A stretch of 34,002 bases of DNA from Candidatus Pacearchaeota archaeon (GTDB lineage Archaea > Nanobdellota > Nanobdellia > Pacearchaeales > GW2011-AR1), in NCBI GenBank assembly GCA_023142835.1, contig JAGLIS010000010.1, positions 1 to 34,002 on the forward strand, given 5' to 3'. Positions 18,807 through 27,434 of the stretch are shown here, piece after piece. A program made the translations under genes and the position numbers. Below the pieces are notes generated by a model that was not told where the DNA came from, did not search any database, and saw only the letters and a program-made list of their open reading frames with translations. Numbering within the stretch: position 1 is the stretch's first letter; each line of letters begins with the position of its first letter.

Positions 18807-19817
18807 TTATTCTTTCAAAAAATTTCGAATATTCTCTTTGAATTTTTCTAAATCTTTTGTAAGGATTTGTCCTCCTGCGGCAGGAATATGACCGCCTGCG
18901 GATGCGTCATCTAATCCCTTAATTCCTGCCCTCAATAGTTCTGCCATGTCTTTCGTTTTAGATTGATTTCTTGCACTTATCGAGAGATTTTCTTCATCAA
19001 TAGGTGTTGCAAAAATTATTGTATCTTCAGGATTATTCCTACTGATTATTGCAGAAAGAGGTTTTTTGATAAAATATTTTGTTTCGAAGTAGAAAAAGTA
19101 CACATCTCCCAATTTTTTCTTTTCAAAATCAAATCTTTTTATTATCTTAGAAAGTTCATCTTCAATTTGTTCTGAATATTTTTTCAGTTTTTTGAAATCT
19201 TCTAAGGAGTTTATCTCTTTCATTATCTTGAATGCTTCTTGAAGATCTTCCTGAAAATAAACTAATGTATTGCCAAGAACATGTGAGACTTCCTCTTTGA
19301 ATTTTTCTAGGGAGATTCCCTCTTTATTTAGAAATTCGTTTATGAACTTGTCATTTTCAGGATATAAATCTCCTGCATCAGTTATTGTTCCAGCGACACT
19401 TAGCCAAGGTTTTATATTTGTGAGTTCTCCCGCGGTTCTTGACGACGGGATATATCCCTCTTCAGAAGTTCTTAACTCTAAAATTTCCTCGGGAATTTTT
19501 TCTCTTTCAGGATGATGATCTGTATAAAATATTTCTTTATCTGTGGGAAGTGAAAGCTCTTCGATTCCTCCAGGAGCTATATCTGTAATAATTATTTTAT
19601 TAAATTTTTCTAAACTTATTTTCTTATCCCATCTACAAAAATTAAAAATGAAGTTCTCAACTTCTGCACCTTTATTTTTACACCAATCATAAAATATAAT
19701 CCCTGATGCGAATCCATCTCCGTCGTTGTGGTGGATAACTGCTACGCAATCTTTATCATTGATATTATCTAAAAACTCTTTCGCTTGACTAAATGTTATC
19801 TTTGGCATTTTATTCAA
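18807..19817 (-). CDS. DHH family phosphoesterase (RecJ-like)
   Basis: VIHHNDGDGFASG, IITDIAPGG, FYTDHHP, C-terminal DASAGGHIPAAGGQI. Confidence 0.9.
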   Translation of the reverse strand: MNKMPKITFSQAKEFLDNINDKDCVAVIHHNDGDGFASGIIFYDWCKNKGAEVENFIFNFCRWDKKISLEKFNKIIITDIAPGGIEELSLPTDKEIFYTDHHPEREKIPEEILELRTSEEGYIPSSRTAGELTNIKPWLSVAGTITDAGDLYPENDKFINEFLNKEGISLEKFKEEVSHVLGNTLVYFQEDLQEAFKIMKEINSLEDFKKLKKYSEQIEDELSKIIKRFDFEKKKLGDVYFFYFETKYFIKKPLSAIISRNNPEDTIIFATPIDEENLSISARNQSKTKDMAELLRAGIKGLDDASAGGHIPAAGGQILTKDLEKFKENIRNFLKE

Positions 19818-21141
19818 AACTTTTTGCCAATTTAAAAATTAATTCTTCTTGGAAATGTGGCGCTAAAATCTGTAGTCCAACATCTTTGTTATCTATCTTT
19901 CCCACAGGAATAGAGATTGCTGGAAGTCCTGCAATAGATGCTGGCGTCGTAAAAACATCATAATCATACATATCCTTAACTGAAATTTTCTCTCCAATCT
20001 TATGAGCTGTTCGTGGGACTGTCGGGAGGATTATTGCATCGACCTCTTGAAATATCTCATCAAATTGTTGTTTAATAAAGTTCCTTGCTTTCAAAGCTTC
20101 CCTATAATATTTCCCTTCATGTTCGGCCTTAGTAATCTCTGAACCACCAATTATCCTTCGAACGACTTCAGGACCCGCAACCTCTTCAATTTTTTTCCCA
20201 AATCTTCTTCCATCAAATTTTCTCGTAGCTGAAAAAAATTCAGTATAAACAATTATATAATAAGTTTGAATCACAATATCTAAGGGGAGATTTATTTTTT
20301 TAATTTTCCAATTATTTTTTTTAGCTATTTCATTAGTTTTCAATTCGATTAACTCTGTGATTTCTTCCGAACAAAAATCTCTAACATTAACCAACCCAAT
20401 AATTCCTTTTTTAGATGATTTTTCTTTTGGAGCATCTTTTGTTGTCTGGTCAAAATTATCTTGTCCTTTAATTATGCTAAAAATTAGTTTTGCATCTTCG
20501 GAGGAATTTGTTAGAGGTCCAATGCAGTCAAAAGACATTGTCATATCTATCAGCCCGTAACGTGATACCACACCATAAGTTGGCTTTAATCCAGTTACCC
20601 CGCAATGCGATGCGGGATTTCTAATTGAGCCACCCGTATCAGAACCTAATGCAAAATCACAAAGTTCTGCAGCAACTGCCGACGCTGAACCTGATGAAGA
20701 ACCTCCAGGAATCAAGTCTTCATTTCGAGGATTTTTTGTTGGACCAAAAGCAGAAGTTTCTCCCGAAGCCCCGCAAGCAAACTCGTCCATATTTACCATT
20801 CCCAAAAGTATTGCGTCCTCTTCGAGAAGCTTATTAATTACTGTAGCATTATATGGCGAGACATATCCCTCAAGAACCTTAGAACCACAATTCGTTTCCA
20901 ACCCTTTCACAGAGATATTAGATTTTACTGCAAAGCAAAGCCCTGCTAATTTCCCTGCAGTTCCGTCTTTTATTCGTTTATCGACGGCTTTCGCTTGTTC
21001 AATAGCATTTTCATTTAATCTTAAAAAAATGTTTAGGTCTTTTGTCTTCGGTGTTGAAATTTTTTTTGAAAATGTCATAACATTCTTCACAGCAGTTAAT
21101 TCGCCTGATTTGAATTTTTTGAGTTTAGATTTGAGTGTCAT
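19810..21141 (-). CDS. gatA: Asp-tRNA(Asn)/Glu-tRNA(Gln) amidotransferase subunit A
   Basis: AVKSNISVKGLETNCGSKVLEGY; GGSSSGSASAVAAELCDFALGSDTGGSIRNPAS amidase signature. Confidence 0.95.
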   Translation of the reverse strand: MTLKSKLKKFKSGELTAVKNVMTFSKKISTPKTKDLNIFLRLNENAIEQAKAVDKRIKDGTAGKLAGLCFAVKSNISVKGLETNCGSKVLEGYVSPYNATVINKLLEEDAILLGMVNMDEFACGASGETSAFGPTKNPRNEDLIPGGSSSGSASAVAAELCDFALGSDTGGSIRNPASHCGVTGLKPTYGVVSRYGLIDMTMSFDCIGPLTNSSEDAKLIFSIIKGQDNFDQTTKDAPKEKSSKKGIIGLVNVRDFCSEEITELIELKTNEIAKKNNWKIKKINLPLDIVIQTYYIIVYTEFFSATRKFDGRRFGKKIEEVAGPEVVRRIIGGSEITKAEHEGKYYREALKARNFIKQQFDEIFQEVDAIILPTVPRTAHKIGEKISVKDMYDYDVFTTPASIAGLPAISIPVGKIDNKDVGLQILAPHFQEELIFKLAKSFE

Positions 21142-21845
21142 ATTTTAAGAATTTTTTCTATATTTTTAGTTGTTATTAATTCCTTTTCTTTTGGGGAAAT
21201 ATTTAATGAATCTATCATTGCTAGTGATACTCGAGGATCTCCAAAAGGATAATCGCTTCCAAGAATTATTTTTTCTGCTCCAACCATTTCATATATTTTC
21301 TTTAAGATAATCGAGTATTGTATTCCTGATGTTTCAAAATATACATTATCTGGAAATTCGTAATCGTGCAATTTAAAGAATGTTTTTGTTACAGAACCTG
21401 AATGAACAGCTATTACTGGAACCTCGACCTGTTTTGCGAGACTTATAATTTTTTTTAATGTGGAGTATTCCTTAGCCTCATTTGTATGTATAAAAACTGG
21501 AAAATTTATTTTATTTACGAACTCTATCACTTTTTTATCGTCAATAGGTATTTGTCCAATATCAGGATGAAATTTTATTGCCTTATATCTAGAATCTATT
21601 TTATCTGGAATATCAAAAACATTAAACCAGTAAATAGGAATTAATGCAGAATCTTTTTCCGATTCCTCTAATACAGAATTATTATTGGGAGTGGTGTTGT
21701 GTGAAAAATTTTCTGGGAGTCCAATTGGAGTTGCACAATATTTTGTTATTCCAGTTTCTTTTAAAATTAATTTATATTCTTCTTGATTACCCCAATTTTT
21801 TCCCTTAAAAGGTAACGATCCTAAATGCATGTGTGCGTCAATCAT
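21138..21845 (-). CDS. Amidohydrolase (TIM-barrel metal-dependent hydrolase)
   Basis: Start reset to MIDAHMHLG (ATG at 21845); FKFHPDIGQ-type KFHPD, VFIHTNEA, VIAVHSGS, IILGSDYPFGDP. Confidence 0.88.
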   Translation of the reverse strand: MIDAHMHLGSLPFKGKNWGNQEEYKLILKETGITKYCATPIGLPENFSHNTTPNNNSVLEESEKDSALIPIYWFNVFDIPDKIDSRYKAIKFHPDIGQIPIDDKKVIEFVNKINFPVFIHTNEAKEYSTLKKIISLAKQVEVPVIAVHSGSVTKTFFKLHDYEFPDNVYFETSGIQYSIILKKIYEMVGAEKIILGSDYPFGDPRVSLAMIDSLNISPKEKELITTKNIEKILKI

Positions 21846-22104
21846 TTTTCCACCCACCCTTCTCAGCCACAATTAAATCTTCCTCGACAAATGGAGCGTT
21901 TAGAAACATTAAATCCTTAAAGTCAGAATCTGTGTTCCAACCATCACCTTCTTCCCGAAATCCATCACCATTTTCAAAATGCCCTTCGCTAGCTTTAATC
22001 TTAGATAATTTCGATGCAAATTCATCTAAAAGTTTTTTTGCATCTCTCTTGATATCTTCCATTTCTTTATCAGTTATTTCACGCCACTCAAAACTTTCTT
22101 CCAT
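21838..22104 (-). CDS. gatC: Asp-tRNA(Asn)/Glu-tRNA(Gln) amidotransferase subunit C
   Basis: 88 aa; DEFASKLSKI near N-terminus and FKDLMFLNAPFVEEDLIVAEKGGW typical of the GatC C-terminus. Confidence 0.8.
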   Translation of the reverse strand: MEESFEWREITDKEMEDIKRDAKKLLDEFASKLSKIKASEGHFENGDGFREEGDGWNTDSDFKDLMFLNAPFVEEDLIVAEKGGWKND

Positions 22105-22155
22105 TTAAATTATCGGATGCAGAAGTTTATAAATCTGGGGTTATTTGATATTTTT

Positions 22156-22491
22156 ATGGAAGAATGCATATTTTGTAAGATTATTCGTGGAGAGATACCT
22201 TGTCAGAAAGTTTTAGAAGATGATAATTTTGTTGTAATCAGGGATGCAAATCCTAAGGTTGTTGATCATTTACTTGTAATTCCTAGGGAACACTATGGGA
22301 ATTTTTTAGAGATACCTTCTGAGTTATATAGGAAACTGTTGGAGATTACAAAAAGAGCTATAGAAAAATTAGATGTAAATGAATTTAATTTAGTTGTGAA
22401 TAATGGTAAATCTGCGGGGCAGTTAATTTCACATGCTCATTTACATATTTTGCCGAGGAAAGAAGGCGACGGGTTTAGGTTGAATGTTTAA
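22156..22491 (+). CDS. HIT family protein
   Basis: Start reset to MEECIFCKIIRGEIPCQKV; histidine triad region SHAHLHILPR. Confidence 0.95.
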   Translation: MEECIFCKIIRGEIPCQKVLEDDNFVVIRDANPKVVDHLLVIPREHYGNFLEIPSELYRKLLEITKRAIEKLDVNEFNLVVNNGKSAGQLISHAHLHILPRKEGDGFRLNV

Positions 22492-22495
22492 CATC

Positions 22496-22538
22496 GCGAT
22501 TAAGAGGAAATTTCAGCAAGAAATTTCCTCTTAATCGC
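22496..22538. repeat. Perfect 19-bp hairpin with 5-nt loop
   Basis: GCGATTAAGAGGAAATTTC-AGCAA-GAAATTTCCTCTTAATCGC, 4 nt after the HIT stop. Confidence 0.9.
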
Positions 22539-22668
22539 TGTTATACGTTTTTTCTGCAAGAAAAAATCGTCGAAGGCGACAGTATGACGCAGACACCAAA
22601 CCCTAATTTGAAAACTTAAAAGCCCATTTCCGCAACATTAATAACGAGTATATAGTTTCTATAAGACA

Positions 22669-23316
22669 ATGAAAACTAATGTAGGGTGGGACATCGGTTC
22701 ATTGGTATATGATTTATTTACTGGTAAGGTTGATGAACAACTTTATTTGGAAGTCCTTTTAGCTCTTGGTACACTAGATGGGATTAAACTTGATGAATTT
22801 GGTTGTGGAACAGGAAATTTAACTGGTAGATTGCCAGAAACAACTAAAATTAGAGCTGTTGATTATTCTCCTATTGCAATAGCTAAAGCAAAACAAAAAA
22901 CAAGTAAAAATGTGGGTTTTTTTATTATGGATTTTTATCAAGAACAACCAAATGGTTACAAACCAGATAAGATTGTGGCTTGCAGAAGTCTTTATCATTC
23001 AGACCTGTCATTAAGTTTAGGGATATTATCTAGACATTTAGGAGATGGAGGGGAAGCTATTATTGCACATCCAACTGAAAATTGGAGAAAATATGTTACA
23101 CCAATAGTTAATGGAAAAAGAGAATTTAATTTTGTTCAATTTGTAAAATCAAATTGGAGATTTGCAAACCGCATGGGTGTGCCTTATGCATTATTCAGTG
23201 CTGATGAATTTGAAAGAGTAGGGAAACAACATTTTGATGAAGTTATAATAAATTCTGCAGGTTATGATACTCATTATCTTGTTCAGTTAAGGAAAAGGGC
23301 TTTTTCTAAAAAATAA
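22669..23316 (+). CDS. Class I SAM-dependent methyltransferase
   Basis: LDEFGCGTGNLTGRLPETTKIRAVDYSPIAIAKAKQK. Confidence 0.9.
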   Translation: MKTNVGWDIGSLVYDLFTGKVDEQLYLEVLLALGTLDGIKLDEFGCGTGNLTGRLPETTKIRAVDYSPIAIAKAKQKTSKNVGFFIMDFYQEQPNGYKPDKIVACRSLYHSDLSLSLGILSRHLGDGGEAIIAHPTENWRKYVTPIVNGKREFNFVQFVKSNWRFANRMGVPYALFSADEFERVGKQHFDEVIINSAGYDTHYLVQLRKRAFSKK

Positions 23317-23350
23317 TTTGTTTGGTGTTGAGTAATATTGCGTATAACAT

Positions 23351-23382
23351 GAGGTTATCAATAGTTTATTATTGATAATCTC
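23351..23382. terminator. 13-bp hairpin between convergent genes
   Basis: GAGGTTATCAATA-GTTTAT-TATTGATAATCTC, one G-T wobble; between methyltransferase and aspS 3' ends. Confidence 0.5.
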
Positions 23383-23419
23383 CTAATAAGTATAGAAAAC
23401 AATAATTTCATCCATCTAA

Positions 23420-24802
23420 CTACTTCCCTTTCTTCCCAATATCCAACTTAATATGAACATCTTTTAACTGCCTGTCCGAAAGCGGGCTAGGTGCATCAAC
23501 CATCAAATCCTTCGCCTCCTTATTCTTCGGAAACGCAATCGTCTCCCTAATAGATTCTACTCCAAGAATCACTTGAATTAATCTATCCAATCCCCACGCT
23601 ATTCCACCATGTGGCGGTGCTCCAAATTTTAGTGCGTCTAATAAGAAACCAAATTTCTCTTTCTGTTCTTTCTTCCCGATTCCAAGAACCTCGAAAACTT
23701 TCGCTTGAATATCTTCTTCATGAATTCTTATCGAGCCTCCACATATCTCAACCCCATTTAGAACTGTATCATACGCAATTGATTTCGCGGTTTTAGGGTC
23801 TTTGTTAAACGACTCCATTTCTGGATGTGTAAACGGGTGATGTATTGCAACAGTTTTATTTTCTTCTTTTGAATATTCAAATAATGGAAAATCTACAACC
23901 CAACAAAAAGCGAATTCCTTGGAGTCATTTTTATCTTTTCTTAAATCAGGTCTATCTGTTTTATATTTTTTCATAGCCTCATCATGAGTAATTTTTTGAA
24001 AGGGTGTTTTAACTTCGACGTTTAAAATTTCTTTCCAAATCTTTTTTATAATCTTCTCGGTTAGAGCCATAACATCTTCTTGACTAACAAAAGACATCTC
24101 GATATCAAGTTGTGTAAATTCGGGTTGTCTGTCCGACCGAAGATCCTCGTCCCTCATGCATCTTGCAATCTGAAAATATTTCTCAAATCCTGCCACCATC
24201 AAAAGTTGCTTAAATAACTGGGGTGATTGTGGAAGCGCGAAAAATTTCCCAGGCTGTGTTCTCGACGGAACGATATAATCCCTAGCTCCTTCTGGCGTAG
24301 ACTTCGCAAGCATCGGAGTCTCAAACTCATTAAACCCTTCCTCATATAATGCATCTCGAATTATCCTAACAACTTTACTCCTCAAAATTAAATTCTTCTG
24401 CATCTCTGGTCTTCTCAAATCTAAATACCTATATTTCAGACGGATATCCTCGCCAACTTCATCATTATCTATGTCAAACGGGAGTGCTGAACATTTATTG
24501 TATATTTCAAGTTCCTGAATTTTTACCTCGACATTTCCAGCAGGTGAATTTTTATTCTCCGTTCCCGTCGGCCTTGAACTAACATTACCTTTAATTTTAA
24601 TACATGATTCCTTCGTCAAAGATTTTGCTATTTCGAAATTTTTCTCATCCTTCGCAGTAACAATTGTTTGGACCGAACCAGTCACATCCCTTATTTCTAA
24701 AAAAATTAACTTACCGTGCTCTCTAATTGTATCAACCCATCCAGCTATTTCAACTTCATTTCCCTCGAGAGAAGAGAGCTCCTTAATCATTGTTCTTGCC
24801 AT
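23420..24802 (-). CDS. aspS: Bacterial-type aspartyl-tRNA synthetase lacking the GAD insertion
   Basis: IRLKYRYLDLRRPEMQ, GARDYIVPSR, ALPQSPQLFKQLLM, CMRDEDLRSDRQPEFTQLDIEMSF, KFGFLLDALKFGAPPHGGIAWGLDR; 460 aa with YKTDRPDLR followed almost directly by WVVDFPLFE. Confidence 0.93.
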   Translation of the reverse strand: MARTMIKELSSLEGNEVEIAGWVDTIREHGKLIFLEIRDVTGSVQTIVTAKDEKNFEIAKSLTKESCIKIKGNVSSRPTGTENKNSPAGNVEVKIQELEIYNKCSALPFDIDNDEVGEDIRLKYRYLDLRRPEMQKNLILRSKVVRIIRDALYEEGFNEFETPMLAKSTPEGARDYIVPSRTQPGKFFALPQSPQLFKQLLMVAGFEKYFQIARCMRDEDLRSDRQPEFTQLDIEMSFVSQEDVMALTEKIIKKIWKEILNVEVKTPFQKITHDEAMKKYKTDRPDLRKDKNDSKEFAFCWVVDFPLFEYSKEENKTVAIHHPFTHPEMESFNKDPKTAKSIAYDTVLNGVEICGGSIRIHEEDIQAKVFEVLGIGKKEQKEKFGFLLDALKFGAPPHGGIAWGLDRLIQVILGVESIRETIAFPKNKEAKDLMVDAPSPLSDRQLKDVHIKLDIGKKGK

Positions 24803-24871
24803 AATCAGATATATTATCAGGCTTTTTAAAATTGTGGTTAAGTTTTTATAGTATCTTTATTTTGTTGAATT

Positions 24872-25033
24872 ATGAATGAAGAAAACAAACGACTTTTGGT
24901 TGCTGGAATAGCTGGAGCATTAGGGGGTGCTTTGGGTGCAGTTTGTGGTTCAAGTAGCTTATTCGTCGTCATGTGTGTTTCCCTTGGTGGTGCGGTTTTG
25001 ATTGCTTGGGGAATTAATGGGATGTTTAATTAA
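24872..25033 (+). CDS. Small glycine-rich membrane protein (53 aa), absent from the supplied ORF track
   Basis: MNEENKRLLVAGIAGALGGALGAVCGSSSLFVVMCVSLGGAVLIAWGINGMFN*. Confidence 0.6.
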   Translation: MNEENKRLLVAGIAGALGGALGAVCGSSSLFVVMCVSLGGAVLIAWGINGMFN

Positions 25034-25126
25034 AGTTCTGTAAACATCCTAAAATGATATCTTTTGAGAAATAAATTTCGCAGTACTGCATGTTAAACTC
25101 AATAAAAAATCAGCTAAAAATTGAAG

Positions 25127-25139
25127 GGGGCAAAAATTT
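25127..25139 (+). repeat. Left arm of inverted repeat flanking ORF 25138..25716
   Basis: GGGGCAAAAATTT, reverse complement at 25734-25746. Confidence 0.8.
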
Positions 25140-25716
25140 ATTTGGTTATTTTCACAATACCTAGAAGTGCATCTTTTTTGTTTTTTGGATTCTTAAATTT
25201 ATATAAAAAATTTATCAATTTTCTTCTAACAGGTGGTGCTTTTGGATTTACCTTTCTTGCTTTTTTCAACTTTGTTGAATCATAAATTAGTAATAAATCA
25301 ATTCGAACTGGATAACCTCTATCCAAAGGTGTGTGCTCGTAAAAATGCCAAACTGTATCACCAAATTCTGTGGGGTATTTGTTATCTTTTGGAATGACTA
25401 ACGTTCCATTCTTAATTGTGATTGTTCCTGCTTGAATATCATAATCATACCCACTGAATTCATCATGACACACACCTTTTCTTTTCAGATCATATTTGTC
25501 TGTCCCAGTTCTCAAAACAATATTTGCTAATTTATTCAATGATAATCCCTTATGATCATCTGATCCAATAGCACGAAAAATATATTTACCATCCGAAAAA
25601 CTTTTTTCCAATACTGCATCTACCTTTTTTCCCAATTTTAAATAATTAGGTTTCTTCTTCACATTATATTCAGGAAGATACACTTCTATTACTTTAACTA
25701 CCATATTATACTTCAC
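25138..25716 (-). CDS. Hypothetical protein, no family recognised
   Basis: 192-aa ORF; basic C-terminus (RRKLINFLYKFKNPKNKKDALLGIVKITK). Confidence 0.65.
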   Translation of the reverse strand: MKYNMVVKVIEVYLPEYNVKKKPNYLKLGKKVDAVLEKSFSDGKYIFRAIGSDDHKGLSLNKLANIVLRTGTDKYDLKRKGVCHDEFSGYDYDIQAGTITIKNGTLVIPKDNKYPTEFGDTVWHFYEHTPLDRGYPVRIDLLLIYDSTKLKKARKVNPKAPPVRRKLINFLYKFKNPKNKKDALLGIVKITK

Positions 25717-25733
25717 AATTATATACCTTTATT

Positions 25734-25746
25734 AAATTTTTGCCCC
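25734..25746 (-). repeat. Right arm of inverted repeat flanking ORF 25138..25716
   Basis: AAATTTTTGCCCC on plus strand. Confidence 0.8.
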
Positions 25747-25765
25747 TTGATTCTTTTTATTAATG

Positions 25766-25932
25766 GTGCTTCGCACTTGATACGCTGACTTTTTACTTTG
25801 GATTTTTCCCTTCGGGAACGTTGCACTAAAATCCAATCCCTTGCGGGAGAATTTAACAGCGATTAAGAGATTCCGAAGTCTTGCAGACTTCTCCATCCAA
25901 ATTTTCACCTACGGCGAAAACTTCTCTTAATC
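25766..25932. other. Cluster of nested hairpins (structured intergenic / gatE 3' region)
   Basis: GTGC-TTC-GCAC; TTGGATTTT...AAAATCCAA enclosing TTCCC-TTC-GGGAA; TCCC-TTGC-GGGA; GATTAAGAGA...TCTCTTAATC enclosing GAAGTCT-TGC-AGACTTC and an imperfect TTTTC...GAAAA hairpin. Confidence 0.7.
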
Positions 25933-25948
25933 CTGATGTCATCCATAA

Positions 25949-27373
25949 TTAAATAACTTCCTTCAAAACATCCGCAACCTCTTTCCCAGAAACTTTTCCC
26001 CTAAATTTTCCCATAACCAATCCCATGTACGCCCCCTGCGACAACCCTGGATTCTCTTTAACAAATTTCTCAACTTCTTCTTTCAAATTAATATCTGATT
26101 TTTCTATTGCCTTATCAAGAGTTTCCCCCTGAACAATTTTTTGCATAACCGTCCTAACATCATTCTTCGAAATCTTTTTCCCAACCTCTTCTAAAATCGC
26201 CTCTAACAAATGAACATTTAAAATTTCACTAACTTCAGCCAAAGATTTCTTTTCTTTTTTTGCAATCTCCATCTGGAAAAGCGTTAAAGATTTTGCTATC
26301 AATTCAGGACTCTCGATAACATGATTAAGTGTTTTAAAATCCTCGACCTTATTCTGTTTCAAAATCAACTTTACTAACTCTTCATTTAACCCAAACTCAT
26401 CTAAATAAGACCTATGCTCGGATGCAAGTTTTGGAAGATTATTTTTAGCTTCGTTAATTAACTCTCGTGAAATTTTCAAAAGTGGGACATCAGTTTCAGG
26501 ATACATTCTTGCAGCTCCTGGCATTGGTCGTTGAAATACTGAAGTCCCATCGGGAAGTGCTCCACGAACTTCGTTTTTACATTCATTATTTTTAAGGCAT
26601 TCTTTCTGTCGAGAAATTTCTATATCAATCGTCTTAATCATCATCTTAGGATCTTGGAATCCTTTAATTTCAACTCGCTTACTTCCCTTAATCGAAACAT
26701 TGACATCTTGACGAATCGTTCCAATTCCTCTCTTTACATTACATGCCCTCAATATCTCCCCAATTTTCATGGCGACTTCCTTACATTGCTTAGGAGAATA
26801 AATTTCTGGTTTTGTAGTAATTTCAACAAGCGGGATACCCAACCTATCTAACTTAAATGTCTTCGTTTTCTCATCCTCCGAAACTTTCCTCGCTGAATCT
26901 TCTTCTAAGGCAATAGTTTCAATCCCAACCTTTCCCTCAGGAGTTTCGACATAACCATCATGAGCAATCAACACAGTTCTTTGAAATCCAGAAGTGTTCG
27001 TTCCATCGACGACAGTTTTTCTCATTACTTGAGTTACTGGAAATGTATTACAATGAAACAATTCTGCAATTTGTAAAACTATCTTTAACGCATCAACATT
27101 AATTTCTCCCGGAGGAGATTCATCAAGTTCGACTAGACAGTTAGTATCATAAACATGGTAAATAAAAGTTTTATTTTTCATTTTTTCATGGGCAGCAGCG
27201 ACGTCAATTTCTCCAGTCTCACCTACCACAGGATTCAATATTCTCTCAACAGTATAGTCTGGCTCGTCATTTCTTAACAAAGAAGGACAATCACAAAATA
27301 GTTTATTCGTATTAAGTTGCTGATGAATTTCCAATCCAATCTTAAGTCCATCCTTTTTATAATCATGTTCCAT
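25949..27373 (-). CDS. gatE: Glu-tRNA(Gln) amidotransferase subunit E lacking the GAD insertion
   Basis: GLKIGLEIHQQLNTNKLFCDCPS; VMRKTVVDGTNTSGFQRT; RGIGTIRQDVNVSIKG; ALPDGTSVFQRPMPGAARMYPETDVP; 474 aa. Confidence 0.92.
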   Translation of the reverse strand: MEHDYKKDGLKIGLEIHQQLNTNKLFCDCPSLLRNDEPDYTVERILNPVVGETGEIDVAAAHEKMKNKTFIYHVYDTNCLVELDESPPGEINVDALKIVLQIAELFHCNTFPVTQVMRKTVVDGTNTSGFQRTVLIAHDGYVETPEGKVGIETIALEEDSARKVSEDEKTKTFKLDRLGIPLVEITTKPEIYSPKQCKEVAMKIGEILRACNVKRGIGTIRQDVNVSIKGSKRVEIKGFQDPKMMIKTIDIEISRQKECLKNNECKNEVRGALPDGTSVFQRPMPGAARMYPETDVPLLKISRELINEAKNNLPKLASEHRSYLDEFGLNEELVKLILKQNKVEDFKTLNHVIESPELIAKSLTLFQMEIAKKEKKSLAEVSEILNVHLLEAILEEVGKKISKNDVRTVMQKIVQGETLDKAIEKSDINLKEEVEKFVKENPGLSQGAYMGLVMGKFRGKVSGKEVADVLKEVI

Positions 27374-27434
27374 ATTTTTACTTAAGACAATAGCTTTAAA
27401 TAATCTTTCTTCCTGATTTTTGTAAGGAGGTTAT

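Noticed and set aside
19270-19515. Plus-strand ORFs within DHH, gatA, gatC, gatD, aspS and gatE regions (e.g. 18963, 19270, 20357, 20625, 21833, 23611, 26654, 28298, 29050)
   Set aside because: All antisense to confident CDSs.
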